Assembly (NCBI GenBank): GCA_910586855.1
Contig: CAJUJH010000001.1
Coordinates: forward strand, 1-64,000
Length of the DNA: 64,000 bases
Direction of reading: 5' to 3'
From: Candidatus Gastranaerophilales bacterium
GTDB lineage: Bacteria; Cyanobacteriota; Vampirovibrionia; Gastranaerophilales; Gastranaerophilaceae
In this document: in pieces, positions 16,458 through 24,986 of the stretch
How positions within the stretch are numbered: the stretch's first letter is position 1
Layout of the letters: every line of letters starts with the position of its first letter
Made by a program: the position numbers and the translations under genes
The notes under the pieces: model-generated
What the model was told of the DNA's origin: nothing
What the model saw: only the letters and a program-made list of their open reading frames with translations
The model's database searches: none

Positions 16458-16634
16458 ATGACTGAAGAAAAAATGATTTATAACAAACTTATAGAAATAT
16501 CGGCTTTACTTTATGTAATTGAAGCAGCATTAGATACGGATACTCAACAAACTAAGGATACAAGCCCCTATGCCTGCTTTGCAAAACTCATAAGAAACAA
16601 GCTGTGCGATTTAATTGAATCTGTTCAATCTTAG
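16458..16634 (+). CDS. Small helical protein of XRE module 2 (58 aa)
   Basis: A second copy of the gene at 13142-13312, ending IESVQS. Only five of the 56 aligned residues differ, whereas the divergent XRE partners differ at about 40%. The sequence from 16441 to 16501 is identical to module 1, including the overlapping seven-codon frame upstream. Function unknown. Confidence 0.6.
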   Translation: MTEEKMIYNKLIEISALLYVIEAALDTDTQQTKDTSPYACFAKLIRNKLCDLIESVQS

Positions 16635-16648
16635 ATAAAAAATAAAAA

Positions 16649-16675
16649 CGCGCCCAAAGGTTACTAAAAGGCGCG
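16649..16675 (-). terminator. GC-rich terminator hairpin
   Basis: CGCGCC (16649-16654) pairs with GGCGCG (16670-16675), with a T run on the - strand side (complement of AAAAA at 16644-16648). It lies between the convergent small gene and the radical SAM gene, and mainly suits the latter. Confidence 0.65.
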
Positions 16676-16716
16676 AAAAAGAAATTGTCATCATTTATCT
16701 TCTATGTAATTTATCT

Positions 16717-17604
16717 TTATACCCAATCGTTTGAGAAGGCTTTAGTGCCGTGTTTAACACAGGTAAAACACTTTTCTGTATCTAGGTAAACTTTTCTTGA
16801 ATACCCCTCCAAGGTGGCGCCTGTACGCGCTCTAAAATCGTTACATAAAACAGGACAGCAAAATACCCCTTTTGAACTTACAATTCTTGAATTAAAGCAA
16901 TCAAGTCCGTTTTTATCAAAATCATTTGTTTCAACCTGATTAAAAGTATTTGCAGCGGGGTTAAAATATGGAATAATCTTTAAATTAATATCTTCAAATT
17001 CAAAATCAATTTTATTCAACATTTCTTTAAACCCGTTAAATAGCTCTTCTTTAGATTCATTATAATAATTTACGGTTGATATAATAGGGTTAAATTCATA
17101 TTTATAAAGACTTTGAATAGCAAGCAATGCTTTTCTGAAGCTGCCTCTGCCTCTTATTTCATCATTTTTTTGTTCTGTATAATGGTCAAGACTAATTCTG
17201 TATATGGTTTCAAAATTTGATTCATCATCAATTTTTCTTAAAAAACGGGCTTTTTTATCGTTTATAAGCGTACCGTTTGTAAGAACAGATGTATTTGAAA
17301 ATTTTAAGCACAGTCTTAAAATAGTATTAAAATCAGGGTGCAGCATAGGTTCACCCCCTGTTAAATATATACATTTAACATTTTCTTTTTTAGAAAGAAT
17401 TAGGGATTGTTTGATTTTATCAAGATGGATAAAATCTTTTTCCTGCTTATAAGGATTTCTTTTAATATAGCAGTGGCTGCATTTAAGGTTGCAATTTTTT
17501 GTAGTAAGCTCAAAAAATAAATTGTTTAATTCTTCCATTTTTACTTCAGGTGCCTGCATAAAAGTACTGCTTTTTACGGCACCTTTGTTTTGTGTGCTTT
17601 GCAT
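16717..17604 (-). CDS. Radical SAM protein with SPASM-like C-terminus
   Basis: A 295-residue radical SAM enzyme. The [4Fe-4S] motif is CNLKCSHC, preceded by LFFELTTKN and followed by LTGGEPMLHPDF. The C-terminus carries extra Cys (GLDCFNS, FCCPVLC, EKCFTC) typical of auxiliary-cluster SPASM/twitch domains found in peptide-modifying enzymes. An AAGGA ribosome-binding site precedes ATG 17604. The first 22 residues are not part of the fold. No candidate precursor peptide, transporter or partner is adjacent, so the substrate is unknown. Confidence 0.75.
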   Translation of the reverse strand: MQSTQNKGAVKSSTFMQAPEVKMEELNNLFFELTTKNCNLKCSHCYIKRNPYKQEKDFIHLDKIKQSLILSKKENVKCIYLTGGEPMLHPDFNTILRLCLKFSNTSVLTNGTLINDKKARFLRKIDDESNFETIYRISLDHYTEQKNDEIRGRGSFRKALLAIQSLYKYEFNPIISTVNYYNESKEELFNGFKEMLNKIDFEFEDINLKIIPYFNPAANTFNQVETNDFDKNGLDCFNSRIVSSKGVFCCPVLCNDFRARTGATLEGYSRKVYLDTEKCFTCVKHGTKAFSNDWV

Positions 17605-17714
17605 TTCGTTTTCATTCCTTAAAATAGTCTAACTTTAAAATTATTTTATATATTTATAAAAAAATTAATATTACTCTTTCGGGCAGTGCAAAAAATGGGT
17701 ATACATACATAAAA

Positions 17715-17739
17715 GACCGGCTCTGGAATTAAGCCGGTC
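17715..17739 (-). terminator. Terminator of the pilMN-pilO operon
   Basis: GACCGGCT (17715-17722) pairs perfectly with AGCCGGTC (17732-17739); TTTT follows on the - strand. It lies 31 nt after the pilO-like stop. Confidence 0.75.
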
Positions 17740-17770
17740 AATTTAAGTTTTGTAATCCCTCATATTCTAT

Positions 17771-18397
17771 TTAAGGAAGAGCGGGAGCTGCAGGAGCAGG
17801 AGCTGCGCTTTGTGAAGAAGTACCAGGGGTTTTTGTATAAAGTCTTACCTTCACATTAGAGATAAGTATTGTTCTATCTTTATCCCAAGGCTGCATTTCA
17901 ACTTCTGCAAGATAGTTAAGATTTGAATCCTTCATTAAGCCCTTAAAGAAGTTTTGAATTTGAGAATAAGTTCCAACTGCAACAATTCCTAATTCACAAA
18001 CATTATATTCAGGAAGGTGTGCTGCAAAAATCGGGTCAGATTCAGGAGAGTAATTGTAATCAATAGACCTGATTCTTACACCTGAATTTTGAGCAATTGT
18101 TAAAACAACTTCAAATAAAGGAGCAAATGAAGCTTCAGGGCTAAACTGTGTACCTTCAAGCTCATATATTTTCTTACCATCAATAGTAGGAGCTTTTGCT
18201 TTATTTGATAGCTCTGCTTGTATTCTTAAATTATTTTCAGTGGCTTGTTTGTCTGATAATTCCTTTTTTGCAGTACTTGCAGAGTTTACAATATCTATTG
18301 TTTTAGTAACTTGCGGAGGTATAACCTTAATACCAAAGACAAGAACCACAACTACTATCAAAAAATAAAGCCAATTATCTTTTACTATCTGTAACAT
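17771..18397 (-). CDS. PilO-like type IV pilus assembly protein
   Basis: 208 residues: one N-terminal membrane helix (WLYFLIVVVVLVFGIKVI), a coiled region, then a ferredoxin-like periplasmic domain (APLFEVVLTIAQNSGVRIRS ... YSQIQNFFKGLM) of the PilO/GspM sort and a Pro/Ala-rich tail. PilO forms the inner-membrane alignment complex of type IV pili with PilM and PilN. It follows a PilM-PilN fusion gene by 20 nt on the same strand, which supports the assignment. PilP and PilQ are not seen here. Confidence 0.65.
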   Translation of the reverse strand: MLQIVKDNWLYFLIVVVVLVFGIKVIPPQVTKTIDIVNSASTAKKELSDKQATENNLRIQAELSNKAKAPTIDGKKIYELEGTQFSPEASFAPLFEVVLTIAQNSGVRIRSIDYNYSPESDPIFAAHLPEYNVCELGIVAVGTYSQIQNFFKGLMKDSNLNYLAEVEMQPWDKDRTILISNVKVRLYTKTPGTSSQSAAPAPAAPALP

Positions 18398-18417
18398 TTT
18401 CTATTTGTTTCCTTAAT

Positions 18418-20097
18418 TTAGTTCATATCAACAGGTTCTAATCTTGGAAGAACAGGCGGCGGAGCAATATTTGTGCCGGATGGACCTGGGTTTGATGAAC
18501 CTGTTTGTTGTTTATTTTGATTACCATCAGCTGAATTTCCTCTTAAAGATTTTGGAGAAGTAACGTTTGCAATCTCAAAATCAAATATTTTTTGATTATC
18601 GTTTACTGCAAGCTCCATATCATCTAAAGGACCGGTTACCACCTGAAGTCTGTTAAGTTTAATGCTTGATTGAGGTGAAATAACCTTTAAGCTTTTATAA
18701 TAACCATAGATATCATTTATTGTGGTTGATATACCTTCAACTGCAACTCTCTCGCCATCTTTGTTATAATAGTAAGTGAGCCATACATTATTTGGTATAT
18801 CCGAAGCTAAAGAATCATAGAAACTTATAGCTTTTTTGTTATCGTTCATTATTTTGCTGACAATTGAATTAATATCCACAACACCACCTTGGCTTTGCAG
18901 AGAATTAATATCACTGTCTGTCTTGGTTATAGCACTCTTTGTTCTTTGCAATTCACCTTCCTTAATAGAATATAAGAAATGCAAAAGACCGTATATTAAG
19001 GCACCAATAAGGAAAATTACAACTGCAAGTGCAACTGAAACTCCCCTGATAAAATCAGGTGTAACGAGGATTTCCTTATCAAGGAATGTAAAAGTCGCAT
19101 ACAAGGTTTGCTGGCTTGTTACACCTTTTCCAAATATATTCAACACCAAAAAGTCTGACATTTGGCTGTTTGCAGCACCCAAAGCAGAAAGTGTGATTGA
19201 TGAAGCTTCTTTGCTTGTAATTTCAGGAGCAACATCTACAAATGGACGTTTTGAATATTTGTTACAATCAATTGTTTCAATTTTTTCGTCAAATATAATT
19301 TGAGTTTTTAATACCTCAGCACAGATATCATCCGCTTGAGATACTATCAATAATTTTTTAGCAGGATAATCCGGCAATATTTGTGATACAGAAGTTGTAA
19401 TTGCTTGATAAGCTTCTTCATATGAGAATGACTTAATTGCAAGAGGAACTTCCTGATAATCAACCAATCTTGTTCCAACAAGAGAGAATATTGCATAGCT
19501 GTTTGTATTAATTAATAATACGTTCCAGCTGTAATTTTCAGCAATTTCTTTTGAACAAAGATTTGAGAAATAAACACCTCTTAATATTGCACTGTATGCA
19601 GTTTCAATACCTACAAGGTTTGAACCTATATCCGCAAAAACATCTTTAATCTCATCAACAACTGTTTTTTGGAATGATGAATAAACAATATGTCTTGTAT
19701 CAGTATTTGCATTAGTGTTTATATCAAGCCAAGCTGAAACGGGCTCAACTCTTTTAAATATAAAAGACTCTTCCGCTTTAGCTAAAATGGCGTTACCAAT
19801 AGCATCTTCACCAATAATTAAGGGAAGATTCATAAAGTCAAAATGCACGTTTGGCAGTGTCAAAAAGACATTTGACTTTGGATTAATATCCAGTTCATTG
19901 AATAAATCTATTACAGCGCTTTTAAATGCACCGTAATCTTGAATTTCCCTGGTTGAGAAATTATACTCAATGAATCTTCGTCCATACTTAATTACCTGAT
20001 TAGATTTTCTATCAGTAATAAGAACTTCTACACCAATGTTAGGTGTAACTGAAACTCCAACTATTTGTTTGTGTGTTGTACCGGCAAAATTGAACAT
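18418..20097 (-). CDS. PilM-PilN fusion, type IV pilus assembly
   Basis: 559 residues. The first ~320 form an actin-like PilM-type domain (VGVSVTPNIGVEVL at the start, FLTLPNVHFDFMNLPL, EAYQAITTSVSQIL). A membrane helix near 345-370 (VALAVVIFLIGALIYGLLHF) is followed by a coiled coil and a PilN-like periplasmic domain (YDSLASDIPNNVWLTYYYNK, VEGISTTINDIYGYYKSL), ending in a Pro/Asn-rich tail. In most bacteria PilM and PilN are separate proteins that bind through the PilN N-terminus; here they appear fused. It is the first gene of the pilMN-pilO operon. Confidence 0.7.
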   Translation of the reverse strand: MFNFAGTTHKQIVGVSVTPNIGVEVLITDRKSNQVIKYGRRFIEYNFSTREIQDYGAFKSAVIDLFNELDINPKSNVFLTLPNVHFDFMNLPLIIGEDAIGNAILAKAEESFIFKRVEPVSAWLDINTNANTDTRHIVYSSFQKTVVDEIKDVFADIGSNLVGIETAYSAILRGVYFSNLCSKEIAENYSWNVLLINTNSYAIFSLVGTRLVDYQEVPLAIKSFSYEEAYQAITTSVSQILPDYPAKKLLIVSQADDICAEVLKTQIIFDEKIETIDCNKYSKRPFVDVAPEITSKEASSITLSALGAANSQMSDFLVLNIFGKGVTSQQTLYATFTFLDKEILVTPDFIRGVSVALAVVIFLIGALIYGLLHFLYSIKEGELQRTKSAITKTDSDINSLQSQGGVVDINSIVSKIMNDNKKAISFYDSLASDIPNNVWLTYYYNKDGERVAVEGISTTINDIYGYYKSLKVISPQSSIKLNRLQVVTGPLDDMELAVNDNQKIFDFEIANVTSPKSLRGNSADGNQNKQQTGSSNPGPSGTNIAPPPVLPRLEPVDMN

Positions 20098-20216
20098 TGC
20101 TCTATTTTTTCTTTTTTAACTCTAATAATACTTATAATATAGAATTTATAATACAATAATTAAATCAAATTAAAAACCGTTTTTGTAAAAAATACAGTAA
20201 GTGGAGTATAAAAATT

Positions 20217-20969
20217 ATGAAAAATTACATTTGGGGAAAAAATGCAGTACTTGAAACACTATTAAAAAACCCCAAAAGAATCAATAAAATTTACATTTCA
20301 AAAAATATTGGCTTAGATAACAGATTAAAAAAAATAAAAGAGGAAGCTCTTAATAATTCTGTAATAATTCAATTTACAAATCTTAATAAATACCTTGAAA
20401 TTATCAAACAGGATATGGGCGAAGAGGTTAATTTGCAAGGCGTGGTGGCTTCTGTATCTCCTGTTGAATATATAACTTTGGAAAATTTTATTGAGGCATG
20501 CCCTAAAGATAAATTCAAAAAATTAGTTATTCTAGATGGCGTGTCAGACCCTCATAATTTTGGCGCAATAATAAGAACTGCAACTGCTGCAGGATATGAT
20601 GGGATACTAATCGGAAATCACAGAAGCTGCCCTATAACACCTGTTGTTGAAAAAACTTCAGCCGGCGCTGTTAACCACATTCCTATAATAAAAGCAAATA
20701 GTCTGTCTGGTGCCGTTGATTTCTTAAAGAATAACGACTGGTGGATAATTGCCTTGGATATGAACAATAGTGATAATTATTTTAACGTTAATTATAAGGA
20801 TATGAATTTCGCCCTTATACTTGGCGCTGAAGGCGATGGTATATCAAAGACATTATTAAATAAAGCAGATTTTAAAATAAAAGTGCCCTCAAAATTTGAA
20901 TCTTTAAACGTAGCATCCTGCGCTGCCGTTGTAATATATGAAACTATAAGGCAGACAGAATATACATAA
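20217..20969 (+). CDS. rlmB: 23S rRNA 2'-O-methyltransferase RlmB (SpoU/TrmH family)
   Basis: A 250-residue SpoU methyltransferase. The N-terminal substrate-binding part starts IWGKNAVLETL. The C-terminal knotted SAM domain shows the three family motifs: DPHNFGAIIRTATAAG, LILGAEGDGIS and SLNVASCAAVVIYE. RlmB methylates G2251 in E. coli 23S rRNA; the exact target here is inferred. AGTGGAG lies upstream of the ATG. The sigma factor gene follows 60 nt later with its own promoter elements. Confidence 0.88.
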   Translation: MKNYIWGKNAVLETLLKNPKRINKIYISKNIGLDNRLKKIKEEALNNSVIIQFTNLNKYLEIIKQDMGEEVNLQGVVASVSPVEYITLENFIEACPKDKFKKLVILDGVSDPHNFGAIIRTATAAGYDGILIGNHRSCPITPVVEKTSAGAVNHIPIIKANSLSGAVDFLKNNDWWIIALDMNNSDNYFNVNYKDMNFALILGAEGDGISKTLLNKADFKIKVPSKFESLNVASCAAVVIYETIRQTEYT

Positions 20970-21029
20970 TAATATTGGGCAAAATTTAAAAAATAAGTTA
21001 TAATGGCTTTGTCTTTTTAGGAGAAACCA

Positions 21030-22022
21030 ATGAAAACAAAATCAAGCAAAAAAAAAGATAATAAAGATTTTGAAGAATTAGAAGAACAAAACGAAGATTT
21101 AACATCTGAAGAAGATGAGGATTCTGTCTTAGATGTTAATAAGCCGGAAAAAGTCGATTATAAAAGCGTTATAGCTGATGATTCCGTTAAAATGTACCTG
21201 CAGCAGATAGGAAAAATTCCTCTGCTCTCTTACGATGAAGAAATGGCCGTAGCAAGAGAAATTAAAGAAAATAATTCTCAAAAAGCAAAAGAAACTTTAA
21301 TAAGTTCAAATTTAAGACTTGTTGTTAGTATCGCAAAAAAATATATAGGGCGAGGTCTTTCTTTTCTTGATTTAATTCAAGAGGGGAATATGGGCTTAAT
21401 GAAAGCTGCTGAAAAATTTGACTATACAAAAGGTTATAAGTTTTCAACCTATGCCACCTGGTGGATTCAGCAATCCATAACTCGAGGAATTGCAGATAAA
21501 TCAAGAATGATAAGACTTCCTGTGCATATGATTGAAACTTTAGGAAAAATTAAGCGCGCTTCAATTGAACTTTCAACAGAATTAAATAGAATGCCTACAA
21601 AAGAAGAGATTGCAGCAAAAATCAATATGCCGTTATCTAAATTATCAGCACTTATGAAATCCGCACAAAGTACAATAAGTATTGAAACTCCTGCAAATCA
21701 AAAGGATGATTCTTCTAAAATTGCCGATTTTATTGTAGATGACAGCCATTTAACCCCTGATACCAAAGTTACACAGGAAAGTTTGCTTGACGATGTTCAT
21801 AAAATGTTAAATCAGCTCAATCAAAAAGAAAAAGATGTTTTAATTATGCGCTACGGGCTGGATGATAACGGTCAGAAAAAAACATTAGATGAAATCGGCA
21901 CCAGATACGGTGTTTCAAGGGAAAGAATCCGCCAAATTGAAACCCGCGCAATTTCAAAATTAAAAAAACTTTGTAAAAACCAAAACCTGAGCGGTAATTT
22001 AAAAAATTATATAGGGATGTAA
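21030..22022 (+). CDS. RNA polymerase sigma-70 factor (SigA/RpoD type)
   Basis: 330 residues with region 1.2 (DSVKMYLQQIGKIPLLS, about 51-67), region 2 (LIQEGNMGLMKAAEKFDY and YATWWIQQSITRGIADKS) and region 4 (LDEIGTRYGVSRERIRQIE, 286-304). The acidic first 45 residues are not a normal region 1.1, and the protein is short like cyanobacterial group 1/2 factors. It may be the housekeeping factor or a group 2 homologue. AGGAG 7 nt before ATG gives a firm start. Confidence 0.88.
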   Translation: MKTKSSKKKDNKDFEELEEQNEDLTSEEDEDSVLDVNKPEKVDYKSVIADDSVKMYLQQIGKIPLLSYDEEMAVAREIKENNSQKAKETLISSNLRLVVSIAKKYIGRGLSFLDLIQEGNMGLMKAAEKFDYTKGYKFSTYATWWIQQSITRGIADKSRMIRLPVHMIETLGKIKRASIELSTELNRMPTKEEIAAKINMPLSKLSALMKSAQSTISIETPANQKDDSSKIADFIVDDSHLTPDTKVTQESLLDDVHKMLNQLNQKEKDVLIMRYGLDDNGQKKTLDEIGTRYGVSRERIRQIETRAISKLKKLCKNQNLSGNLKNYIGM

Positions 22023-22035
22023 CAATTAAATAAAT

Positions 22036-23184
22036 TTATTTATCAATAAACATACAATCGCCGTAGGAAAAGAATCTGTATTTTTCTTCTACGGCTTTTT
22101 TGTAGCAAGAAAGTGTAAAATCACGTCCCATAAGTGCTGAAACCAGCATTATAAGGGTTGATTTTGGCAGGTGGAAATTGGTTAAAAGTTTATCTATTAC
22201 TTTAAATTCATACGGCGGGTATATAAAAATATCAGTTTCATCTTTTACAGATAAAATTTTCCCGTATTTTCTATATACGGCTTCAAGAGTTCTTGTGACA
22301 GTGGTTCCAACCGCAACAATGTTTTTGCCGCTTATTTTTGCCTCATTTATTATATCAGCTGTATCTTGCGGAATTTCAAAACTCTCCGTGTGCATTTTGT
22401 GGTCTAAAATATTATTTTCTTTCACAGGCAAAAATGTTCCAAGCCCGACATTGAGAGTAATATAAACAATCTTTACACCTTTTTCTCTGATATTTTCAAG
22501 TATTTCAGGCGTAAAATGCAACCCCGCTGTAGGTGCAGCAACACTCCCTGGAGTTTTTGCAAATACTGTCTGGTATGTATTTTTATCTTCTTGAATATTT
22601 TTTCTTTGAATATAAGGAGGCAGCGGGATTTCACCGTATTTTTCAAGCACATTTGATAAATCATCACCTTCAAATATAAGTTCTACAAGGTTTTCACCGG
22701 GTCCTGCAGATGTTATCTCCCCTTTTTGCAGCAGCTTTACAGAAAATTCATCTGAGATTTTTACTATATCATTGGGTTTTAGACGTTTTAAATTCTTAAT
22801 AAGTGCATACCACAATGTTTTAGGCGTTTTTTCACTATTTAAAGAAGAATCGGAAGCCGGGTGAAGCAGGAATATTTCTACTTTTGCACCAGTTGATTTA
22901 GTCCCAATCAGCCTTGCTGGAATAACTTTAGTATTATTTAATACTAAAACATCGCTCTTTTTCAGGTAATTTATAATATCAAAAAAGTGCTTATTTTGAA
23001 CATCCTTATTTTCCCTTGAAACTACCATCATTCTTGAATTATCACGTTTTTTTAAAGGAAATTGCGCAATCAGTTCCTCCGGAAGGAAATAATCAAAATC
23101 TTCTAAATTTTTATATTGAGGTATTTGTTGCTCATTTATTTGTTTAGTATCAAAATTTTTCATATCTTTTACTATTTTTGTCAT
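22036..23184 (-). CDS. queA: tRNA preQ1 ribosyltransferase-isomerase QueA
   Basis: Catalyses transfer of the ribosyl part of S-adenosylmethionine to preQ1-tRNA, giving epoxyqueuosine in queuosine synthesis. Family signatures are [29 protein letters not shown], the long [25 protein letters not shown] and [22 protein letters not shown] 23184 is preferred to a TTG at 23202; TACAAT lies 6 nt upstream, so the mRNA may be leaderless. The N-terminus is about 30 residues longer than usual. It converges on the sigma gene 13 nt away. Confidence 0.92.
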   Translation of the reverse strand: MTKIVKDMKNFDTKQINEQQIPQYKNLEDFDYFLPEELIAQFPLKKRDNSRMMVVSRENKDVQNKHFFDIINYLKKSDVLVLNNTKVIPARLIGTKSTGAKVEIFLLHPASDSSLNSEKTPKTLWYALIKNLKRLKPNDIVKISDEFSVKLLQKGEITSAGPGENLVELIFEGDDLSNVLEKYGEIPLPPYIQRKNIQEDKNTYQTVFAKTPGSVAAPTAGLHFTPEILENIREKGVKIVYITLNVGLGTFLPVKENNILDHKMHTESFEIPQDTADIINEAKISGKNIVAVGTTVTRTLEAVYRKYGKILSVKDETDIFIYPPYEFKVIDKLLTNFHLPKSTLIMLVSALMGRDFTLSCYKKAVEEKYRFFSYGDCMFIDK

Positions 23185-23242
23185 AAAATTATTGTATAAC
23201 AAAACAAATTACCTCAACAAAAAATATAACGGGAGAAAAACT

Positions 23243-24013
23243 ATGACAATAAAAATTGCAGACCGTGAATTTTCAACAAGATTAATGGTTGGAACCGGTA
23301 AATTTGATGATTTTGAAACAATGAAAAAAGCTCACGCTGCAAGCGGGGCTGAAATTGTAACTGTTGCCATAAGAAGAGTGGATGAAAAATGTGCCGGGCA
23401 CGTTGGTTTAATGGATAATATTGATTTAAATAAATACTGGATTCTGCCAAATACTGCAGGGTGCGCTACAGCAGAAGAAGCTATCCGTATTGCACACCTG
23501 TCAAGAGCTATGGGCATAAATAACTGGATAAAACTTGAAGTTATTCCTGACCCGAAATTTTTGCTTCCAGACCCGATTGAAACCCTAAAAGCAGCTAAAA
23601 TCCTTGTAGATGAAGGTTTCACAGTTCTTCCATATATTAATGCCGACCCGATTTTAGCAAAAAGATTGGAAGAAATCGGCTGCGCCACAGTTATGCCTTT
23701 AGCTTCTCCAATCGGCTCAGGACAAGGGGTTGTAACAATGGAAAACATTAAAATTATTATCGAACAATCAAATATCCCGGTTGTTGTAGACGCTGGAATC
23801 GGAGTACCTTCTGATGCCTCAAGCGTTATGGAAAAAGGTGCTGATTTTTGCCTCATAAATACAGCAATTGCAAAAGCTAGTGACCCTGTAAAAATGGCAG
23901 AAGCCTTTAAATACGGAGTTATGGCAGGAAGAGCAGCTTATGAAGCAGGAAGAATCCCAGTAAAACAGTATGCAAGCGCATCTTCACCTTTAACAGGAAT
24001 AGTAGGCAAATAA
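23243..24013 (+). CDS. thiG: Thiazole synthase ThiG
   Basis: 256 residues. Makes the thiazole phosphate part of thiamin from 1-deoxyxylulose 5-phosphate, ThiS-thiocarboxylate and dehydroglycine. Motifs are RLMVGTGKF at the start, [39 protein letters not shown] and [18 protein letters not shown] precedes ATG 23243. The thi partners (thiS, thiF, thiH/thiO) are not in the window and no TPP riboswitch fits in the 58-nt leader. A strong terminator follows. Confidence 0.93.
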   Translation: MTIKIADREFSTRLMVGTGKFDDFETMKKAHAASGAEIVTVAIRRVDEKCAGHVGLMDNIDLNKYWILPNTAGCATAEEAIRIAHLSRAMGINNWIKLEVIPDPKFLLPDPIETLKAAKILVDEGFTVLPYINADPILAKRLEEIGCATVMPLASPIGSGQGVVTMENIKIIIEQSNIPVVVDAGIGVPSDASSVMEKGADFCLINTAIAKASDPVKMAEAFKYGVMAGRAAYEAGRIPVKQYASASSPLTGIVGK

Positions 24014-24023
24014 AATAAGTTTT

Positions 24024-24066
24024 AAAGGGTTTTAGACAAAAAATAAAATCAGTCTAAAACCCTTTT
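24024..24066 (+). terminator. Strong Rho-independent terminator after thiG
   Basis: AAAGGGTTTTAGAC (24024-24037) pairs perfectly with its complement (24052-24065), ending in TTTT. Confidence 0.85.
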
Positions 24067-24105
24067 ATTTATCCAAAAATTTCCAAGCAGAATATATTTA
24101 GTTTA

Positions 24106-24819
24106 ATGTTTAATTTAATTAAAAACCAACTATACTTTATATTTGAGCAGTTTTTATCCTTAATATACAAGGAAAATTGCTGTATTTGCGGTTGTTCAAA
24201 AGATAATAAAATCTTGTGCAAAACCTGTTCAAAAAGTGTTGAAATTTTATCTGGTTTTCCACAAGGCAAAATTAGAGACATTGAAATATACTCTGCCTGT
24301 ATTTATAAAGGCAATATACGCACATTAATCCATAAACTAAAATTCCACCATAAATTAGCAGTAGCAAGGATTCTAGGCGATATATTATTCAAATATTATA
24401 ATAAAATTCTGGATTATAAATTAAATAACAGCAAATCAATAAACAGATTTCAAAATGTAGTAATAGTGCCTGTTCCAACCTCTTTAAAAAATAAAAAAGA
24501 AAGAGGTTATAATAATGTCTTTCAAATAGCAAAAGAGTTTTCAAAACTAAGTAATATTCCTGTTTTAGAGAATTTTCTAATAAAAATAAAAAATACCCCT
24601 CCACAGTTTAAAATAAGCAAAGAAAATCGAAAAACTAATATCAAAGGAGTTTTTAAGGTAAATTTAACCTCAAAAATAAAATCTCAAATAAAAGATAAAA
24701 CCATTATTATAATTGACGATATAATTACTACAGGCGCCACTTTAGAAGAAATTATCAAAACTCTTCAAGAAAACAATATAAATAATATTATTTGCATCAC
24801 CCTGTCAAAAGCTGTTTGA
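24106..24819 (+). CDS. ComF-family phosphoribosyltransferase-like protein
   Basis: 237 residues. The N-terminus has a double zinc finger (CCICGCSK ... CKTCSKS); the C-terminal PRTase fold has the PRPP loop (IIIIDDIITTGATLEE). The family signature RGYNN (NKKERGYNNVFQIAK) and VIVPVPTS are present. ComF is needed for DNA uptake in competent bacteria, but the family is wider and many members have unproven roles. The type IV pilus genes elsewhere in the window are compatible with competence. TATATT lies 7 nt before the ATG without a Shine-Dalgarno. Confidence 0.82.
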   Translation: MFNLIKNQLYFIFEQFLSLIYKENCCICGCSKDNKILCKTCSKSVEILSGFPQGKIRDIEIYSACIYKGNIRTLIHKLKFHHKLAVARILGDILFKYYNKILDYKLNNSKSINRFQNVVIVPVPTSLKNKKERGYNNVFQIAKEFSKLSNIPVLENFLIKIKNTPPQFKISKENRKTNIKGVFKVNLTSKIKSQIKDKTIIIIDDIITTGATLEEIIKTLQENNINNIICITLSKAV

Positions 24820-24986
24820 TTTTTTAAACAAGTTTTACACATGCTAAAATTCAATATCTACAAGCATTAAACACCCTTTTGCACAATTTTTATTTGCTTA
24901 TTATATATTATTAAATTTTTATAATATAATTAATTTATATATAATATAAAAAACAAAAAGTTTAAAAAACAAAAAAGGAAGTTTAA

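Noticed and set aside
16441..17604. The 58-aa small protein as a precursor peptide for the radical SAM enzyme
   Set aside because: It converges on the enzyme, is separated from it by a terminator, and has a near-identical copy at 13142 with no such enzyme nearby.
24820..24986. Very AT-rich region before dnaN considered as oriC
   Set aside because: No dnaA gene beside it and no cluster of DnaA boxes; it is more simply the dnaN promoter region.
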